A stretch of 64,000 bases of DNA from an uncultured Bacteroidales bacterium (GTDB lineage: Bacteria > Bacteroidota > Bacteroidia > Bacteroidales > UBA932), in contig CAMQDS010000009.1 of assembly GCA_946999645.1 (NCBI GenBank), forward strand, positions 1 to 64,000. The letters are read 5' to 3'. Of the stretch, positions 45,936 to 55,391 are shown piece after piece. Position numbers and translations under genes: made by a program. How positions within the stretch are numbered: the stretch's first letter is position 1; the number at the start of each line of letters is the position of its first letter. Under the pieces are notes generated by a model. It saw only the letters and a list, made by a program, of their open reading frames with translations. It was not told the DNA's origin and made no database searches.

Positions 45936-46667
45936 TCAATTTTGCCTCATACAAGGAATAAAATAGAATATTATATTCATAATCACATATATAGAGAAGG
46001 TCAAAAGAATTATTAAAGACCAGTTACTCATGGTGATTATGACAACAATAGAGAGGATTGCAATAATTGTTAAAAATGCGATCCTCTTCATTTTTGTTAT
46101 ACTATCTATTTTCTTTCCCTTACCAAACTTCATTGCAAACATTGGCAGTTCGCTTACCATAAGTGCAGAAAGTACTATTGCAAGAACAGGAATAAACCAT
46201 GCAGTTGCTACAATCTCTGCTATCAATGACTCAGGTTTTATAAAAGCATAATATGTAATAGCACCGCAAATCATTGCAGATGAAGGAGTGGCGAGTCCTA
46301 TGAAACTATCCCCCTGACGAACATCAATATTGAATTTGGCAAGTCTTAGTGCAGAGAATACTGCAATTATAAGTGGGATAAAACATAAAATTTCATAGCC
46401 TCCATTCTTCATAGTCTTAAACAGCATAACAGCAGGAAGCACCCCGAAACTTACCATGTCAGAAAGTGAGTCCAGTTGTTTTCCTATTTCTGAATAAGCC
46501 TTTAAAAGTCTTGCAGAAAAGCCATCCATAAAATCGAATACAGCGGCTGCAAGCATCAAAGGAAGAGCATAATCAATATGTCCTTCTACTGTAAAAATCA
46601 CCCCAATAACTCCACAAAGAAGATTCATAGAGGTGATAGTATTAGGAATAAATTTTAGTATTTTCAT
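45936..46667 (-). CDS. pssA: CDP-diacylglycerol-serine O-phosphatidyltransferase
   Basis: A 243-residue membrane enzyme that makes phosphatidylserine. The CDP-alcohol phosphatidyltransferase motif is DFMDGFSARLLKA followed by GKQLDSLSDMVSFG, with all four aspartates in place. It begins with the typical FIPNTITSMNLLCGV and has about six to eight hydrophobic segments. It starts 1 base after the stop of the C1 peptidase gene, so the two are probably co-transcribed. Confidence 0.93.
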   Translation of the reverse strand: MKILKFIPNTITSMNLLCGVIGVIFTVEGHIDYALPLMLAAAVFDFMDGFSARLLKAYSEIGKQLDSLSDMVSFGVLPAVMLFKTMKNGGYEILCFIPLIIAVFSALRLAKFNIDVRQGDSFIGLATPSSAMICGAITYYAFIKPESLIAEIVATAWFIPVLAIVLSALMVSELPMFAMKFGKGKKIDSITKMKRIAFLTIIAILSIVVIITMSNWSLIILLTFSIYVIMNIIFYFIPCMRQN

Positions 46668-46668
46668 C

Positions 46669-47847
46669 TTATTTTATACCAAGTTTTTTCTTGAGTGACT
46701 TTGGAAGAGCATCCTTGTGAACAATAATATCCAATACTTTAGCCTTTGTATATGCCTCAGATAAATACCAAATACCCTTATATTTACCAGTTTTGCCCCA
46801 AGAATTTTTAACCATTATATATTTGTTTCCATACTGGTCTTTTGCTATGCCGAAAGCATGCATACCATGGTCGTCAGTAGTAGACTTGATATCGAAGTCT
46901 TTTTGACGGCTTTCTTGAGTTACCTCTTCTTCTACTGGAAGTGTATTCACTTCTTCTTTGTTATCTTTTCCTTTTCCTACCCACCTCTCTTTATCTGAGC
47001 CATGAGAACTGTTTTTCTTATGGTCAGTCAATCTTGCGTAGCCAGTCCTGCTAAAGCCTTCTTCACTTACATCACCTCCCCATGTGGCTGTATATCCATG
47101 TTCAATAGCATAGAAAAGAGCATTTATTAATTCATCCAATGGAACATTATATGCCCTATCAGCCCTCCAATTATCACATACCTCAAGGGCAAAGCGGCTG
47201 TAGAATGGGTGATGGGTAAAAGATGTAAGACTTACATAATCATCAGGATTGATTTTATAATAATCTCTGTATGATGCAGGAGTCCATGTTTTTCCTTCAT
47301 ATTGGAAAGTCTCCGGGCATTCTCCAAGGTATGCATTAATTATACCTGTAAATCCTTTCTTCCATGCAGTTGAAAGGGTCTTATTCGGTTTTTTATTTAT
47401 AGCCTGAACATATGCAAGAGTTGTAGCATCCAATTCACCATGAACAGGCAGAAGAGTACCATAATTTAATCCTGGCTGTACCGTTTGCGGAACTATGCCA
47501 TATTCCTTTACAATATGAAGTACATCCTCACATTCACTTCCAGCCGAAAAAGACATATTTCCATCCATTCTTATATACTTATCAGCTCTATCCTGATAAG
47601 ATTTGCTCACAGTAAACATTTCTGAGAAATCAGGATATTTAGTAGTATCTTTAATAGAATTAATTCTTATAGCTTCTGACTCTAAAAAAGAAGTACCGGT
47701 AAAACACCAGCAGGTGCCGGAACGATTCTGATCTTTAATAGATGTTATTGGATTTTCTTTAACTACAGTAAATTTAAGTTCTTCTTTTGCAAAAGCTGAA
47801 ACTTGTAAAAAAGTTGCAGCAAAAATCAGTATCAGACTATTCTTCAT
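46669..47847 (-). CDS. C1-family (papain-like) cysteine peptidase, exported
   Basis: A 392-residue protein with an N-terminal signal peptide (LILIFAATFLQVSAFA). The catalytic cysteine is in QNRSGTCWCFTG, the histidine in DDHGMHAFGIA and the asparagine in VKNSWGKTG. It resembles the bleomycin hydrolase/aminopeptidase C branch in length and spacing. Export suggests a role in periplasmic peptide breakdown. It lies just ahead of pssA and is divergent from the esterase gene. Confidence 0.9.
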   Translation of the reverse strand: MKNSLILIFAATFLQVSAFAKEELKFTVVKENPITSIKDQNRSGTCWCFTGTSFLESEAIRINSIKDTTKYPDFSEMFTVSKSYQDRADKYIRMDGNMSFSAGSECEDVLHIVKEYGIVPQTVQPGLNYGTLLPVHGELDATTLAYVQAINKKPNKTLSTAWKKGFTGIINAYLGECPETFQYEGKTWTPASYRDYYKINPDDYVSLTSFTHHPFYSRFALEVCDNWRADRAYNVPLDELINALFYAIEHGYTATWGGDVSEEGFSRTGYARLTDHKKNSSHGSDKERWVGKGKDNKEEVNTLPVEEEVTQESRQKDFDIKSTTDDHGMHAFGIAKDQYGNKYIMVKNSWGKTGKYKGIWYLSEAYTKAKVLDIIVHKDALPKSLKKKLGIK

Positions 47848-47894
47848 TACTTATTAAAATCATTATTTAATTCTACAAAGTTATGGTTTTTTTG

Positions 47895-47902
47895 TAAGTT
47901 TG
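47895..47902 (+). promoter_or_regulatory. -7 box for the esterase gene
   Basis: TAAGTTTG, 8 bases before the start codon, so the transcript would be nearly leaderless. No -33 TTTG at the standard distance. Confidence 0.35.
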
Positions 47903-47909
47903 CAAGGCT

Positions 47910-48563
47910 ATGAATAACTGTAAAACCATATTATATATCCATGGAATGGGTGGAGGAGGGGATAGTCGCATACCTGCTATCCTAAAAGAAGTGTTTAACT
48001 GCATGCACTCAGATAGAAATATAGATATAGTAATCAAAACATATAACTTCAATCCTGAAGAAGCAGCCAAACAAATAAAAAGTTGGGTAGTAGACTTTAG
48101 ACCAGTACTCGTGATAGGAGAATCCCTTGGAAGTATTCATGCCATAAGAATAAAAGGTATACCACATATTCTTATATCTCCTTCATTAGGTGCTCCAGGT
48201 TATTTCGGCCATTTGGCTTTTCTTTCATTAATACCAGGAGTTAGATATATGCTTAATAAAATATATAAGCCAAGGTCTGGAGACAGACAAGTTATTGATT
48301 TTAAATATAATATACTAAAAAAATATATTGGACACGAAGCTGAAGCCTTAAAAAATACACCTGTACATGGCAGTAATGACGTCTTTTATGCATTCTTTGG
48401 GACACAGGATCATTATCGTAAAACTGGAGTTGTAAGTATACGTAAATACGTGAAATATTTTGGGAATACATATGAAATTTATGATGGAACTCATTTTATG
48501 GAAGAAAGAAACATCTATGAAAAATTGATTCCGAAAATATTTGAATTTTTAGATAATGATTAA
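47910..48563 (+). CDS. YqiA-like alpha/beta hydrolase
   Basis: A 217-residue esterase of the YqiA/UPF0227 type. The first strand is ILYIHGMGGGGDSR (oxyanion glycine loop). The nucleophile elbow is LVIGESLGSIHA, with catalytic serine in GESLG. The C-terminal His is likely in YDGTHFMEE. There is no signal peptide. The natural substrate is unknown. A bidirectional terminator at 48,591-48,620 separates it from the fimbrillin gene. Confidence 0.78.
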   Translation: MNNCKTILYIHGMGGGGDSRIPAILKEVFNCMHSDRNIDIVIKTYNFNPEEAAKQIKSWVVDFRPVLVIGESLGSIHAIRIKGIPHILISPSLGAPGYFGHLAFLSLIPGVRYMLNKIYKPRSGDRQVIDFKYNILKKYIGHEAEALKNTPVHGSNDVFYAFFGTQDHYRKTGVVSIRKYVKYFGNTYEIYDGTHFMEERNIYEKLIPKIFEFLDND

Positions 48564-48590
48564 ACTTATTTTGTAATACTGCATAAAATA

Positions 48591-48620
48591 AACTCAGCCC
48601 TAATAATTTAAGGCTGAGTT
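48591..48620. terminator. Bidirectional terminator
   Basis: AACTCAGCC (48,591-48,599) pairs with GGCTGAGTT (48,612-48,620); it can end the esterase transcript and the fimbrillin transcript. Confidence 0.8.
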
Positions 48621-48653
48621 ATTAATTATGTCAAAATAAAAGAATTAAAAGAA

Positions 48654-50486
48654 TTAAAAAGCTAATACAGTTCGGACTGTATTCGTATTTCTAACACTTC
48701 CAGCTCCAAAGGCAAAAGCATCTGTATATATAAATATTACAACAAAAGCACGTCCCGCTTTGGGTTCATATGAAGACCAGAAAGTAGTTTCTCTTTCTAT
48801 TTTAGAATAATTTAATTCTCCTACTTTTTCTAATTTTGAATGTATTCTATCCCTAATTTTTTTAGCCATACCCTCAAAACCAAAACCATCGTCATTTGAT
48901 TCCTTGACTTTGTCAATATCTTGCTTTTCTAAAATGTTAAGACCTTTATTCCCTAATATATCTATCCACTCACTTGCACTCGGCATATACCAACCTGTGG
49001 TAGTTTCAGGAGACTTCACTGTCTTTTCAAATTTTACAACTGCAGCAAAGGCGGGAAACTCTTCTTCAAGTTGTGACGAAAACTTATCTATTATCCTTTT
49101 TGTAAGTGTATATCCATCAACTCCTTCATTATATATAACCTTAAGACTATTAGCAGAAAAAGTGGTTGAAACAGCTTTGAGATAAAATCTCCACTTCGCT
49201 TCATCTGATGCATTTTTAAGAGCCAGTACCAAACCATGAGGGGTATTAACTCCCTTAAGCGCAAGAGCTTTTTTGATACCATCTCTTAAACGGGCATTAT
49301 TTTCAGACTTATACATATAGGCAACTATACCTATAACATCAGCCTGCTTATCAGCCGTAAGTGCATCGGGTTTGATGGTAGAACCGTCTTTAAGCATAAA
49401 ATCTCCTGCTTCTGTTTTGCTATAATCAATATTGCCGTCATTATTTTTTATAAGGGTAGATACAACTTCTGCTTTTGTTTCTTTAACAGCCTTATCTCCA
49501 CTCCAAGAAGAGGTAGCAAGGGTAAATTTGAGTGCTTCACCTTCCTTTGTTATTTCAAGTTTGTATAGGGTATTACGGAGAATATTAATTAGTTTATTAC
49601 CATTCAATGACTTAAACTCTACGATAACGTCATAATTCTTATCTGTACCTTCAGTAAAGGAAATCTTAAGAGAAGGTGCTTTATCTGCAATTCCATACTG
49701 CTCATATGAATAGATTTTCTCCTTAAATTCGGCTGTTCCATCTGCCTTTCCATTTAGTTTTACATCTGCATATTCAGTATTGGCTGCCAAGAAATCAGGA
49801 TTGAAGTCCTTTTTCTTCTTGCCGATAAGCACTGTCTTTGTAGCAATATTGTTGAATATTATCTTGTTAATTGTAACACCTTCAACTTTATTCACAATAT
49901 CAAGTCTTGCAGCAGCACGTTTAAGTTCTATTTGGTTTAGTTTTGATTCTTTGTCTTTTGCTGAAACAAGACCGATAAAAGCACTTGTCATAAGCATACC
50001 TGGCTTGGTTTCAGGGCTAACTTTATCTTCTACAAGTTCTTTAAAATCCTTTATAGTTGAAGCAGATGTCAATGCTTTTAGTTTACCTATCATCTCATTC
50101 CCTGGATTTGCAACAAAACAGATATAATAATGTCCATCTTCCATTTTCAGGAAATAATCCATACCTGCTTTCAGTTCAGCGGAACCATTATGTTCAAGAA
50201 CATTGAAAAGTTTATAAAATTTTTCTGAAGAACTGGCACTTCCTACCTTACCGTTTACTGCTACTCCTGTTGCATCATTGAACACTACTGCATACAGGCT
50301 TGTAACCTTCTTTTCATCGGCAGTCTGGACTTTACTCGCATTTCCTATTGCCCCGTCAAAAGAAAAACGTATATTGCCTTTCTCGTTTATCTCTTCTTTT
50401 TTTATATCGTTTGCAAGCTTCTTATCACAGGAGGACAACATCAATATTGTCGCAACTGCTGCCATAAATATTCTTATAAGTTTCAT
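48654..50486 (-). CDS. Fimbrillin-like lipoprotein
   Basis: A 610-residue surface lipoprotein. The signal ends in LMLSSCDKK with a lipid-attachment cysteine. The N-terminal half has the fimbrillin pattern (IRFSFDGA, VTSLYAVVFN, LKRAAARLDIVN, KEKIYSYEQY). The C-terminal part reads GWYMPSASEWIDIL and ends FWSSYEP to VRTVLAF, the ending of the Fibrobacter-succinogenes-major-domain-like tip proteins. The likely role is a fimbrial tip or adhesin. It follows the DUF4876 gene by 24 bases on the same strand, so the two may be one operon. Confidence 0.8.
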   Translation of the reverse strand: MKLIRIFMAAVATILMLSSCDKKLANDIKKEEINEKGNIRFSFDGAIGNASKVQTADEKKVTSLYAVVFNDATGVAVNGKVGSASSSEKFYKLFNVLEHNGSAELKAGMDYFLKMEDGHYYICFVANPGNEMIGKLKALTSASTIKDFKELVEDKVSPETKPGMLMTSAFIGLVSAKDKESKLNQIELKRAAARLDIVNKVEGVTINKIIFNNIATKTVLIGKKKKDFNPDFLAANTEYADVKLNGKADGTAEFKEKIYSYEQYGIADKAPSLKISFTEGTDKNYDVIVEFKSLNGNKLINILRNTLYKLEITKEGEALKFTLATSSWSGDKAVKETKAEVVSTLIKNNDGNIDYSKTEAGDFMLKDGSTIKPDALTADKQADVIGIVAYMYKSENNARLRDGIKKALALKGVNTPHGLVLALKNASDEAKWRFYLKAVSTTFSANSLKVIYNEGVDGYTLTKRIIDKFSSQLEEEFPAFAAVVKFEKTVKSPETTTGWYMPSASEWIDILGNKGLNILEKQDIDKVKESNDDGFGFEGMAKKIRDRIHSKLEKVGELNYSKIERETTFWSSYEPKAGRAFVVIFIYTDAFAFGAGSVRNTNTVRTVLAF

Positions 50487-50510
50487 ATTACAATAATTTG
50501 AAATAATTAT

Positions 50511-51722
50511 TTATAGTGATGGCTGAGCTTCAGGAATAAAATCATTAGATGAATTATTGGTATCTTGTGATTTTCCATTTGCAAGTTTCTTACGTTTCAC
50601 ACAAGTGCCATATGGATTATCATTAAAACTTCTTCCACAATATGTATAGCCTTTATCCATCCTTTCATTCCATGGCAGGGATACCAGACATTCAGGTCTT
50701 GACATATTAACAGCATCAAGAGCCCAATCTTCAGGAATCTTCCATGCTTTAATTTCCGATTGTCTACCATTCATCACAAATGTTTTTTTTGCATTCCATT
50801 TGTACTCTGATAGGAATTTTTCAGCAGTCATGCCTGCTGGAGGCAGAGCCAATGCAAGCCCGTAAAATCCTCTTTGATGTAATACAGTATAACTATAACT
50901 CTTTTTAACCCATACCAACATATTTGGTACATCAGGATTATCGGTATCTTGTATTATATTTTTGGATTCTTCATAAATTTCAAAATTAGCCTTACTTAAA
51001 TCCTTTCCTGTAGGTCCTGATTCTTTTTCAGATTTGAAATTTTTTGCAGCAAAAGCAATTAATAGTGTTTCTCCTGGTTTTAATTTACAGTCATATTCAG
51101 GAATCTGGAAAATATCACTTACAGCCAAGAAATCATCCTGCGGAGGATATTTGAAGTAGACATTAGGCCTTGCTGCACCAGAGAGAATTTCACCAATAAG
51201 TAATAAAGTCCCATCAGCAAGGACTTTATGATCAGAGTTGTTTTTTATAATGATGTACTGACAACCCTTAGAGGCATCATTAAATTTAGTATCTCTGATC
51301 TTATTACCGATAAAATATACCTCATCAATAATAAGATCTCCTGCTTGAGGAACGCTGGTATACTGTGTAAAATTAAGTATTCTAACAGGTTCTCTATCCT
51401 TTGAGACAAGTCTTATTTGACAACTTCTGTTCTCTGTTGTCGCATTTTCATCAACACTAAGGGTAATTGAACTGCTGTTAACACTTATGACATTAAGCCA
51501 TTTTTCACTTTCAGGTATAACAACATTGTAGTCTATAGCACCAGGCAGATTTATGACTACTTTTCCAGATTGGAATGAAGCAGTAGCTCGCACTTCATTA
51601 GAAGCCGTTGCATTAATTGCTAAATCAGTTTTTTGTTTAAGAGGTAAAACTGAATCCTCTTCTTTCTGACAGCTAAATAGAACAGCCAGACCGATTAAAA
51701 TCAACGATAATTTTTTGTTCAT
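50511..51722 (-). CDS. DUF4876 lipoprotein
   Basis: A 403-residue lipoprotein (signal ILIGLAVLFSCQKEE). Residues about 40-120 look like a small beta domain of the BACON type (KWLNVISVNSSSITLSVDEN). The rest starts GDLIIDEVYFIGNK and carries YIIIKNNSDHKVLADGTLL, the DUF4876 signature. The family is found in Bacteroidetes surface proteins of unknown role, often near receptor genes. It is upstream of the fimbrillin-like gene in the same direction. Confidence 0.8.
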   Translation of the reverse strand: MNKKLSLILIGLAVLFSCQKEEDSVLPLKQKTDLAINATASNEVRATASFQSGKVVINLPGAIDYNVVIPESEKWLNVISVNSSSITLSVDENATTENRSCQIRLVSKDREPVRILNFTQYTSVPQAGDLIIDEVYFIGNKIRDTKFNDASKGCQYIIIKNNSDHKVLADGTLLLIGEILSGAARPNVYFKYPPQDDFLAVSDIFQIPEYDCKLKPGETLLIAFAAKNFKSEKESGPTGKDLSKANFEIYEESKNIIQDTDNPDVPNMLVWVKKSYSYTVLHQRGFYGLALALPPAGMTAEKFLSEYKWNAKKTFVMNGRQSEIKAWKIPEDWALDAVNMSRPECLVSLPWNERMDKGYTYCGRSFNDNPYGTCVKRKKLANGKSQDTNNSSNDFIPEAQPSL

Positions 51723-51847
51723 AAAATAAAATTATATAGAACATCATAAATTTTGCTGTCAAAAATATGCTTCAATAATTTTCTGTGCAATCCCTATTTA
51801 TAGGTATTTTAACATACTTAACTACCTATGAATTTGAGAAATATAAA

Positions 51848-51879
51848 AAAATAGGAGCAGATAATTCTACTCCTATTTT
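51848..51879 (-). terminator. Terminator after the aminotransferase gene
   Basis: AAAATAGGAG and CTCCTATTTT form a 10-bp stem with a 12-base loop; it lies beyond the aminotransferase stop. Confidence 0.85.
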
Positions 51880-51902
51880 AGATTTGATTATATATCAAAG
51901 AT

Positions 51903-53105
51903 TTACTTTGTTCTGCCAGGATATGCTTTTAAACCTTCTGATAAAATATTAAGGGCTTTTTTAAGTTCCGGTACCTCAAGTACATACGCAACTCTAATAT
52001 GATTAAATCCCGTATCTTCGCTTTTGTAGAAAGATTTAGCTGGAGTTACCATAGTGGTTTCACCGTTAAGCCTGAAATCAGTCAGCATCCATTTAGCAAA
52101 AGCCTCCCCGTCATCTACAGGAAGTTCTGCTATAGTGTAAAATGCTCCTGTAGGCAATGGGGAAAATACCCCTTCTATTGAATTAAGAGTATTCACTGCA
52201 TAATCTCTTCTTTTTCGATATTCTTTATTTACAGCATCAAAGTATTCCTTAGGAGTATCTAAAGCACCGAGAGCTGCAAGTTGTCCAAAAATAGGAGGAC
52301 AAAGTCTTGCCTGTGCATATTTAAGAGCAGCTGCTATCACTTCTTTATTATGGGATACTATATTCCCGATACGACAACCGCAGAGGTTATACCTTTTAGA
52401 AACAGAATCAACCATTATTACATTTTGTTCTGCTCCTGGAATATTCATAGCGGAAAAATGAGGCTCATCAGTATAGCAAAATTCCCTATATACTTCATCG
52501 GAAATCAGAAATAAATTGTATTTCTTTACCAATTCACCAAGGGCAAGCATTTGCTCTTTAGTATATAAGGTACCTGTCGGATTGCCAGGATTACTTAAAA
52601 GAATAGCTCTTGTCCGAGGTGTTATAAGTTTTTCAAACTCACTCATATCCGGTACCTTAAAGCCTTCTTTGATATTTGTACGTACTGATTTTAGTGATAT
52701 TCCATTGATAAAACAGAAGGTACTGTAATTAGTATAATAAGGTTCCATCACAATTATTTCATCTCCTCTGTCGCAACAAATAGACAGTGCAAAATTGACT
52801 GCTTCACTGCCACCTATAGTTATTAGGAGTTCTGGAACCTCTATATTAATGCCGATTTTCTTATAATATTTCTCAACCATCCCTTCTCTCAGGGGCATAA
52901 GACCAGCAGAGTTGGAGTATGAAACATGGTCGAGAGAATTATTCTTAACTGCTGATAATGAACATTCTGGAGATTTAATGTCTGGTGCACCTACATTAAG
53001 ATGGTATACCTTTATCCCCTCTGCCTTGGCAGCGTCTGCAAATGGAGCCAACTTCCTTATTGCCGATGACGGCATCTGCTTTGCTATATTTGAAATATTA
53101 ACCAT
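51903..53105 (-). CDS. Class I/II pyridoxal phosphate aminotransferase
   Basis: A 400-residue aspartate-type aminotransferase. It has NVGAPDIKSPE, ITIGGSEAVNFALS, ILLSNPGNPTGTLYT, LISDEVYREF and the PLP lysine in DSVSKRYNLCGCRIG. The C-terminal arginine region (FNHIRVAYVLE) is present. The start is put at MVNISNIAKQM; an extended frame to 53,183 contains no family sequence. The minus-strand box TATCTTTG (53,145-53,152) fits its promoter. The exact amino acid specificity is not decided. Confidence 0.92.
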   Translation of the reverse strand: MVNISNIAKQMPSSAIRKLAPFADAAKAEGIKVYHLNVGAPDIKSPECSLSAVKNNSLDHVSYSNSAGLMPLREGMVEKYYKKIGINIEVPELLITIGGSEAVNFALSICCDRGDEIIVMEPYYTNYSTFCFINGISLKSVRTNIKEGFKVPDMSEFEKLITPRTRAILLSNPGNPTGTLYTKEQMLALGELVKKYNLFLISDEVYREFCYTDEPHFSAMNIPGAEQNVIMVDSVSKRYNLCGCRIGNIVSHNKEVIAAALKYAQARLCPPIFGQLAALGALDTPKEYFDAVNKEYRKRRDYAVNTLNSIEGVFSPLPTGAFYTIAELPVDDGEAFAKWMLTDFRLNGETTMVTPAKSFYKSEDTGFNHIRVAYVLEVPELKKALNILSEGLKAYPGRTK

Positions 53106-53144
53106 ATTGATGATTTTAATTAAAATTTTAAAGAACCGGTAATA

Positions 53145-53172
53145 CAAAGATAGTGTTTTTTCCCTACCTTTG
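53145..53172. promoter_or_regulatory. Divergent -7 boxes for the aminotransferase and glutamine synthetase
   Basis: Minus strand TATCTTTG (53,145-53,152) and + strand TACCTTTG (53,165-53,172), 12 bases apart. Both lack a good -33 TTTG. Confidence 0.5.
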
Positions 53173-53206
53173 CAGGAATGCAAAATAAAAAATCGTAGTT
53201 TATTTT

Positions 53207-55381
53207 ATGGCAACTTTCAGACAGAGGGCTTTGGATGAGGCTGCATCCCATAATCCAGAAAGATATTATATTGATGACAGACCCATATCATTATTTTTTG
53301 GCTGTAACGTATTTGATAGCAATAAAATGCACAGATATATGTCGCAGCCCGCATATAACGCAGTCATTGATGCCATCAACTTAGGGAGAAAAATAGATAG
53401 AAATGTGGCAAATGAAGTTGCCACGGCTATGAAAACCTGGGCTCTTGAGTTAGGTGCCACACACTATACGCATTTGTTCCAACCTCTTACAGGAATGACA
53501 GCTGAAAAGCATGAAGCATTTATCTCACTTGATAAAGGTATACCTTTTGAAAAGTTCAGTGGAAGTGCTTTAGTACAGCAGGAACCAGATGCATCAAGTT
53601 TTCCAAACGGAGGACTTAGAAACACGTTTGAAGCAAGAGGATATTCTGCTTGGGATCCTACTTCACCAGTATTTTTGTTCGATGGGACATTATGTATTCC
53701 GTCAGTATTTGTATCATATACGGGTGAGGCTCTTGACATGAAAGTCCCGAACATAAAGTCTCAGCAGGCCCTTAGTCTTGCAGCTACTTCAGTAGCCAAT
53801 CTTTTTGATGAAACAGTCAAGTCTGTACATGTTAATTTGGGATTGGAGCAGGAATATTTTTTGGTAGATGAAGCATTGTATAATGCTCGTCCTGATTTGA
53901 AGTTATGTGACAGAACAGTAATAGGGCATACTTCAGCCAAGGATCAACAACTTTCTGACCATTATTTTGGAGCAATTCCTTCAAGGGTGGAAAACTTTAT
54001 GAAAGACTTTGAAACCCAGGCATATAAACTTGGCATCGAACTATCTGCAAGACACAATGAAGCCGCTCCAAACCAGTTTGAATGCGCCCCTATATTCTGT
54101 GAAGCCACTAAAGCTATTGACCAGAATATGCTGCTTATGATTATTATGCAAAAGGTGGCTGAACGACATCATCTTAAAGTTATATTCCATGAAAAGCCTT
54201 TCAATGGTGTAAATGGTAGTGGAAAGCATTGTAATTGGTCTTTGGAAACTGATACTGGTGTTAATTTGTTTTCGCCGGGCAAAACTCCGATGAAAAATCT
54301 GCAATTTCTATCTTTCTATGCAGCAGTGGTAAAAGCTATATATGACCATAATTTATTACTGATGACATCAGTTTGTTCTTTGAATAATTCTTATCGTCTT
54401 GGTAGTCATGAAGCTCCTCCTGCTGTTATGTCTGTTTTCTCAGGTTCTACCCTTACCAAAATTTTTGATAGTATCCTGAAAATGGAAAATATGCCAGACG
54501 ATAAGGCAAGTGCAGAATCAATAAAGATAGTAAGTGCAATACCTGAAATCTTCCCAGATAATACAGATAGAAACAGAACTTCACCTTTTGCCTTTACTGG
54601 TAATCGTTTTGAATTTAGAGCATTAGGCTCTTCCATGAATGCTGCATCTGCTACCTTTGTCTTAAATTCCATTGTTGCTGAAAGCCTTAATTTCTTCAGA
54701 GAATGTGTTGAAAAATTGGAAGAAGAAGGAGAAAGCAGGCAAAATGCAGTGATGTCGGTAGTACGTAAGTTCTTAACTGACTCTCAAAATATTATGTTTG
54801 AAGGAAATGGATACTGCAATGAATGGCGTATTGAAGCAAAAAAGAGGGGACTCGATATAGTAGATAATATTCCTGATGCATTCAAAGTTTATTTGCGTAA
54901 GGATACCATCGATCTTTTCAAAAACTTAGGGGTTCTTACTCCTGCTGAAACGGAAGCAAGGTATGAAGTATTCAATGAAACTTATGTGAAGAAATTACAA
55001 ATCGAAGCAAGAGTTATTGGAGATATATGTCTTAACCACGTTATTCCTGCTTCTGTCAATTACCAAAATGTGTTGATAAAGAGTATACAAGGGGTAAAAG
55101 AAGTTTTTGGAGAAGAATATACAGAACTTTGCAAAGCAGATATTGATACATTTAGAAAGATTTCAGGATATGTAAATGCACTTTCATGTGATGTTAAATC
55201 TCTTGTAGATGCCAGAAAGAAGGCTAATAAAGTAGATGATATGTCAAAAAGGGCAAGATTATATTCTACAGAAGTTTTATCTATGATGGAAAAGGTAAGA
55301 CAAAGTGCAGATCATCTTGAAATGTTGATTGATGATGAATTGTGGCCATTGCCTAAATATAGAGAATTATTATTTTTCTAA
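53207..55381 (+). CDS. glnN: Glutamine synthetase type III
   Basis: A 724-residue type III glutamine synthetase, the main nitrogen-assimilating enzyme in many Bacteroidetes. It has the GSIII-specific N-terminus (ISLFFGCNVFDSNKMHRYM), GLEQEYFLVDEALY, ELSARHNEAAPNQFE, the NGSGKHCNWSLET catalytic block and the RNRTSPFAFTGNRFEFR C-terminal metal region. The length separates it from type I and II enzymes of about 450 residues. A TACCTTTG box lies 35 bases upstream of the start. Confidence 0.97.
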   Translation: MATFRQRALDEAASHNPERYYIDDRPISLFFGCNVFDSNKMHRYMSQPAYNAVIDAINLGRKIDRNVANEVATAMKTWALELGATHYTHLFQPLTGMTAEKHEAFISLDKGIPFEKFSGSALVQQEPDASSFPNGGLRNTFEARGYSAWDPTSPVFLFDGTLCIPSVFVSYTGEALDMKVPNIKSQQALSLAATSVANLFDETVKSVHVNLGLEQEYFLVDEALYNARPDLKLCDRTVIGHTSAKDQQLSDHYFGAIPSRVENFMKDFETQAYKLGIELSARHNEAAPNQFECAPIFCEATKAIDQNMLLMIIMQKVAERHHLKVIFHEKPFNGVNGSGKHCNWSLETDTGVNLFSPGKTPMKNLQFLSFYAAVVKAIYDHNLLLMTSVCSLNNSYRLGSHEAPPAVMSVFSGSTLTKIFDSILKMENMPDDKASAESIKIVSAIPEIFPDNTDRNRTSPFAFTGNRFEFRALGSSMNAASATFVLNSIVAESLNFFRECVEKLEEEGESRQNAVMSVVRKFLTDSQNIMFEGNGYCNEWRIEAKKRGLDIVDNIPDAFKVYLRKDTIDLFKNLGVLTPAETEARYEVFNETYVKKLQIEARVIGDICLNHVIPASVNYQNVLIKSIQGVKEVFGEEYTELCKADIDTFRKISGYVNALSCDVKSLVDARKKANKVDDMSKRARLYSTEVLSMMEKVRQSADHLEMLIDDELWPLPKYRELLFF

Positions 55382-55391
55382 ATTATTTATT

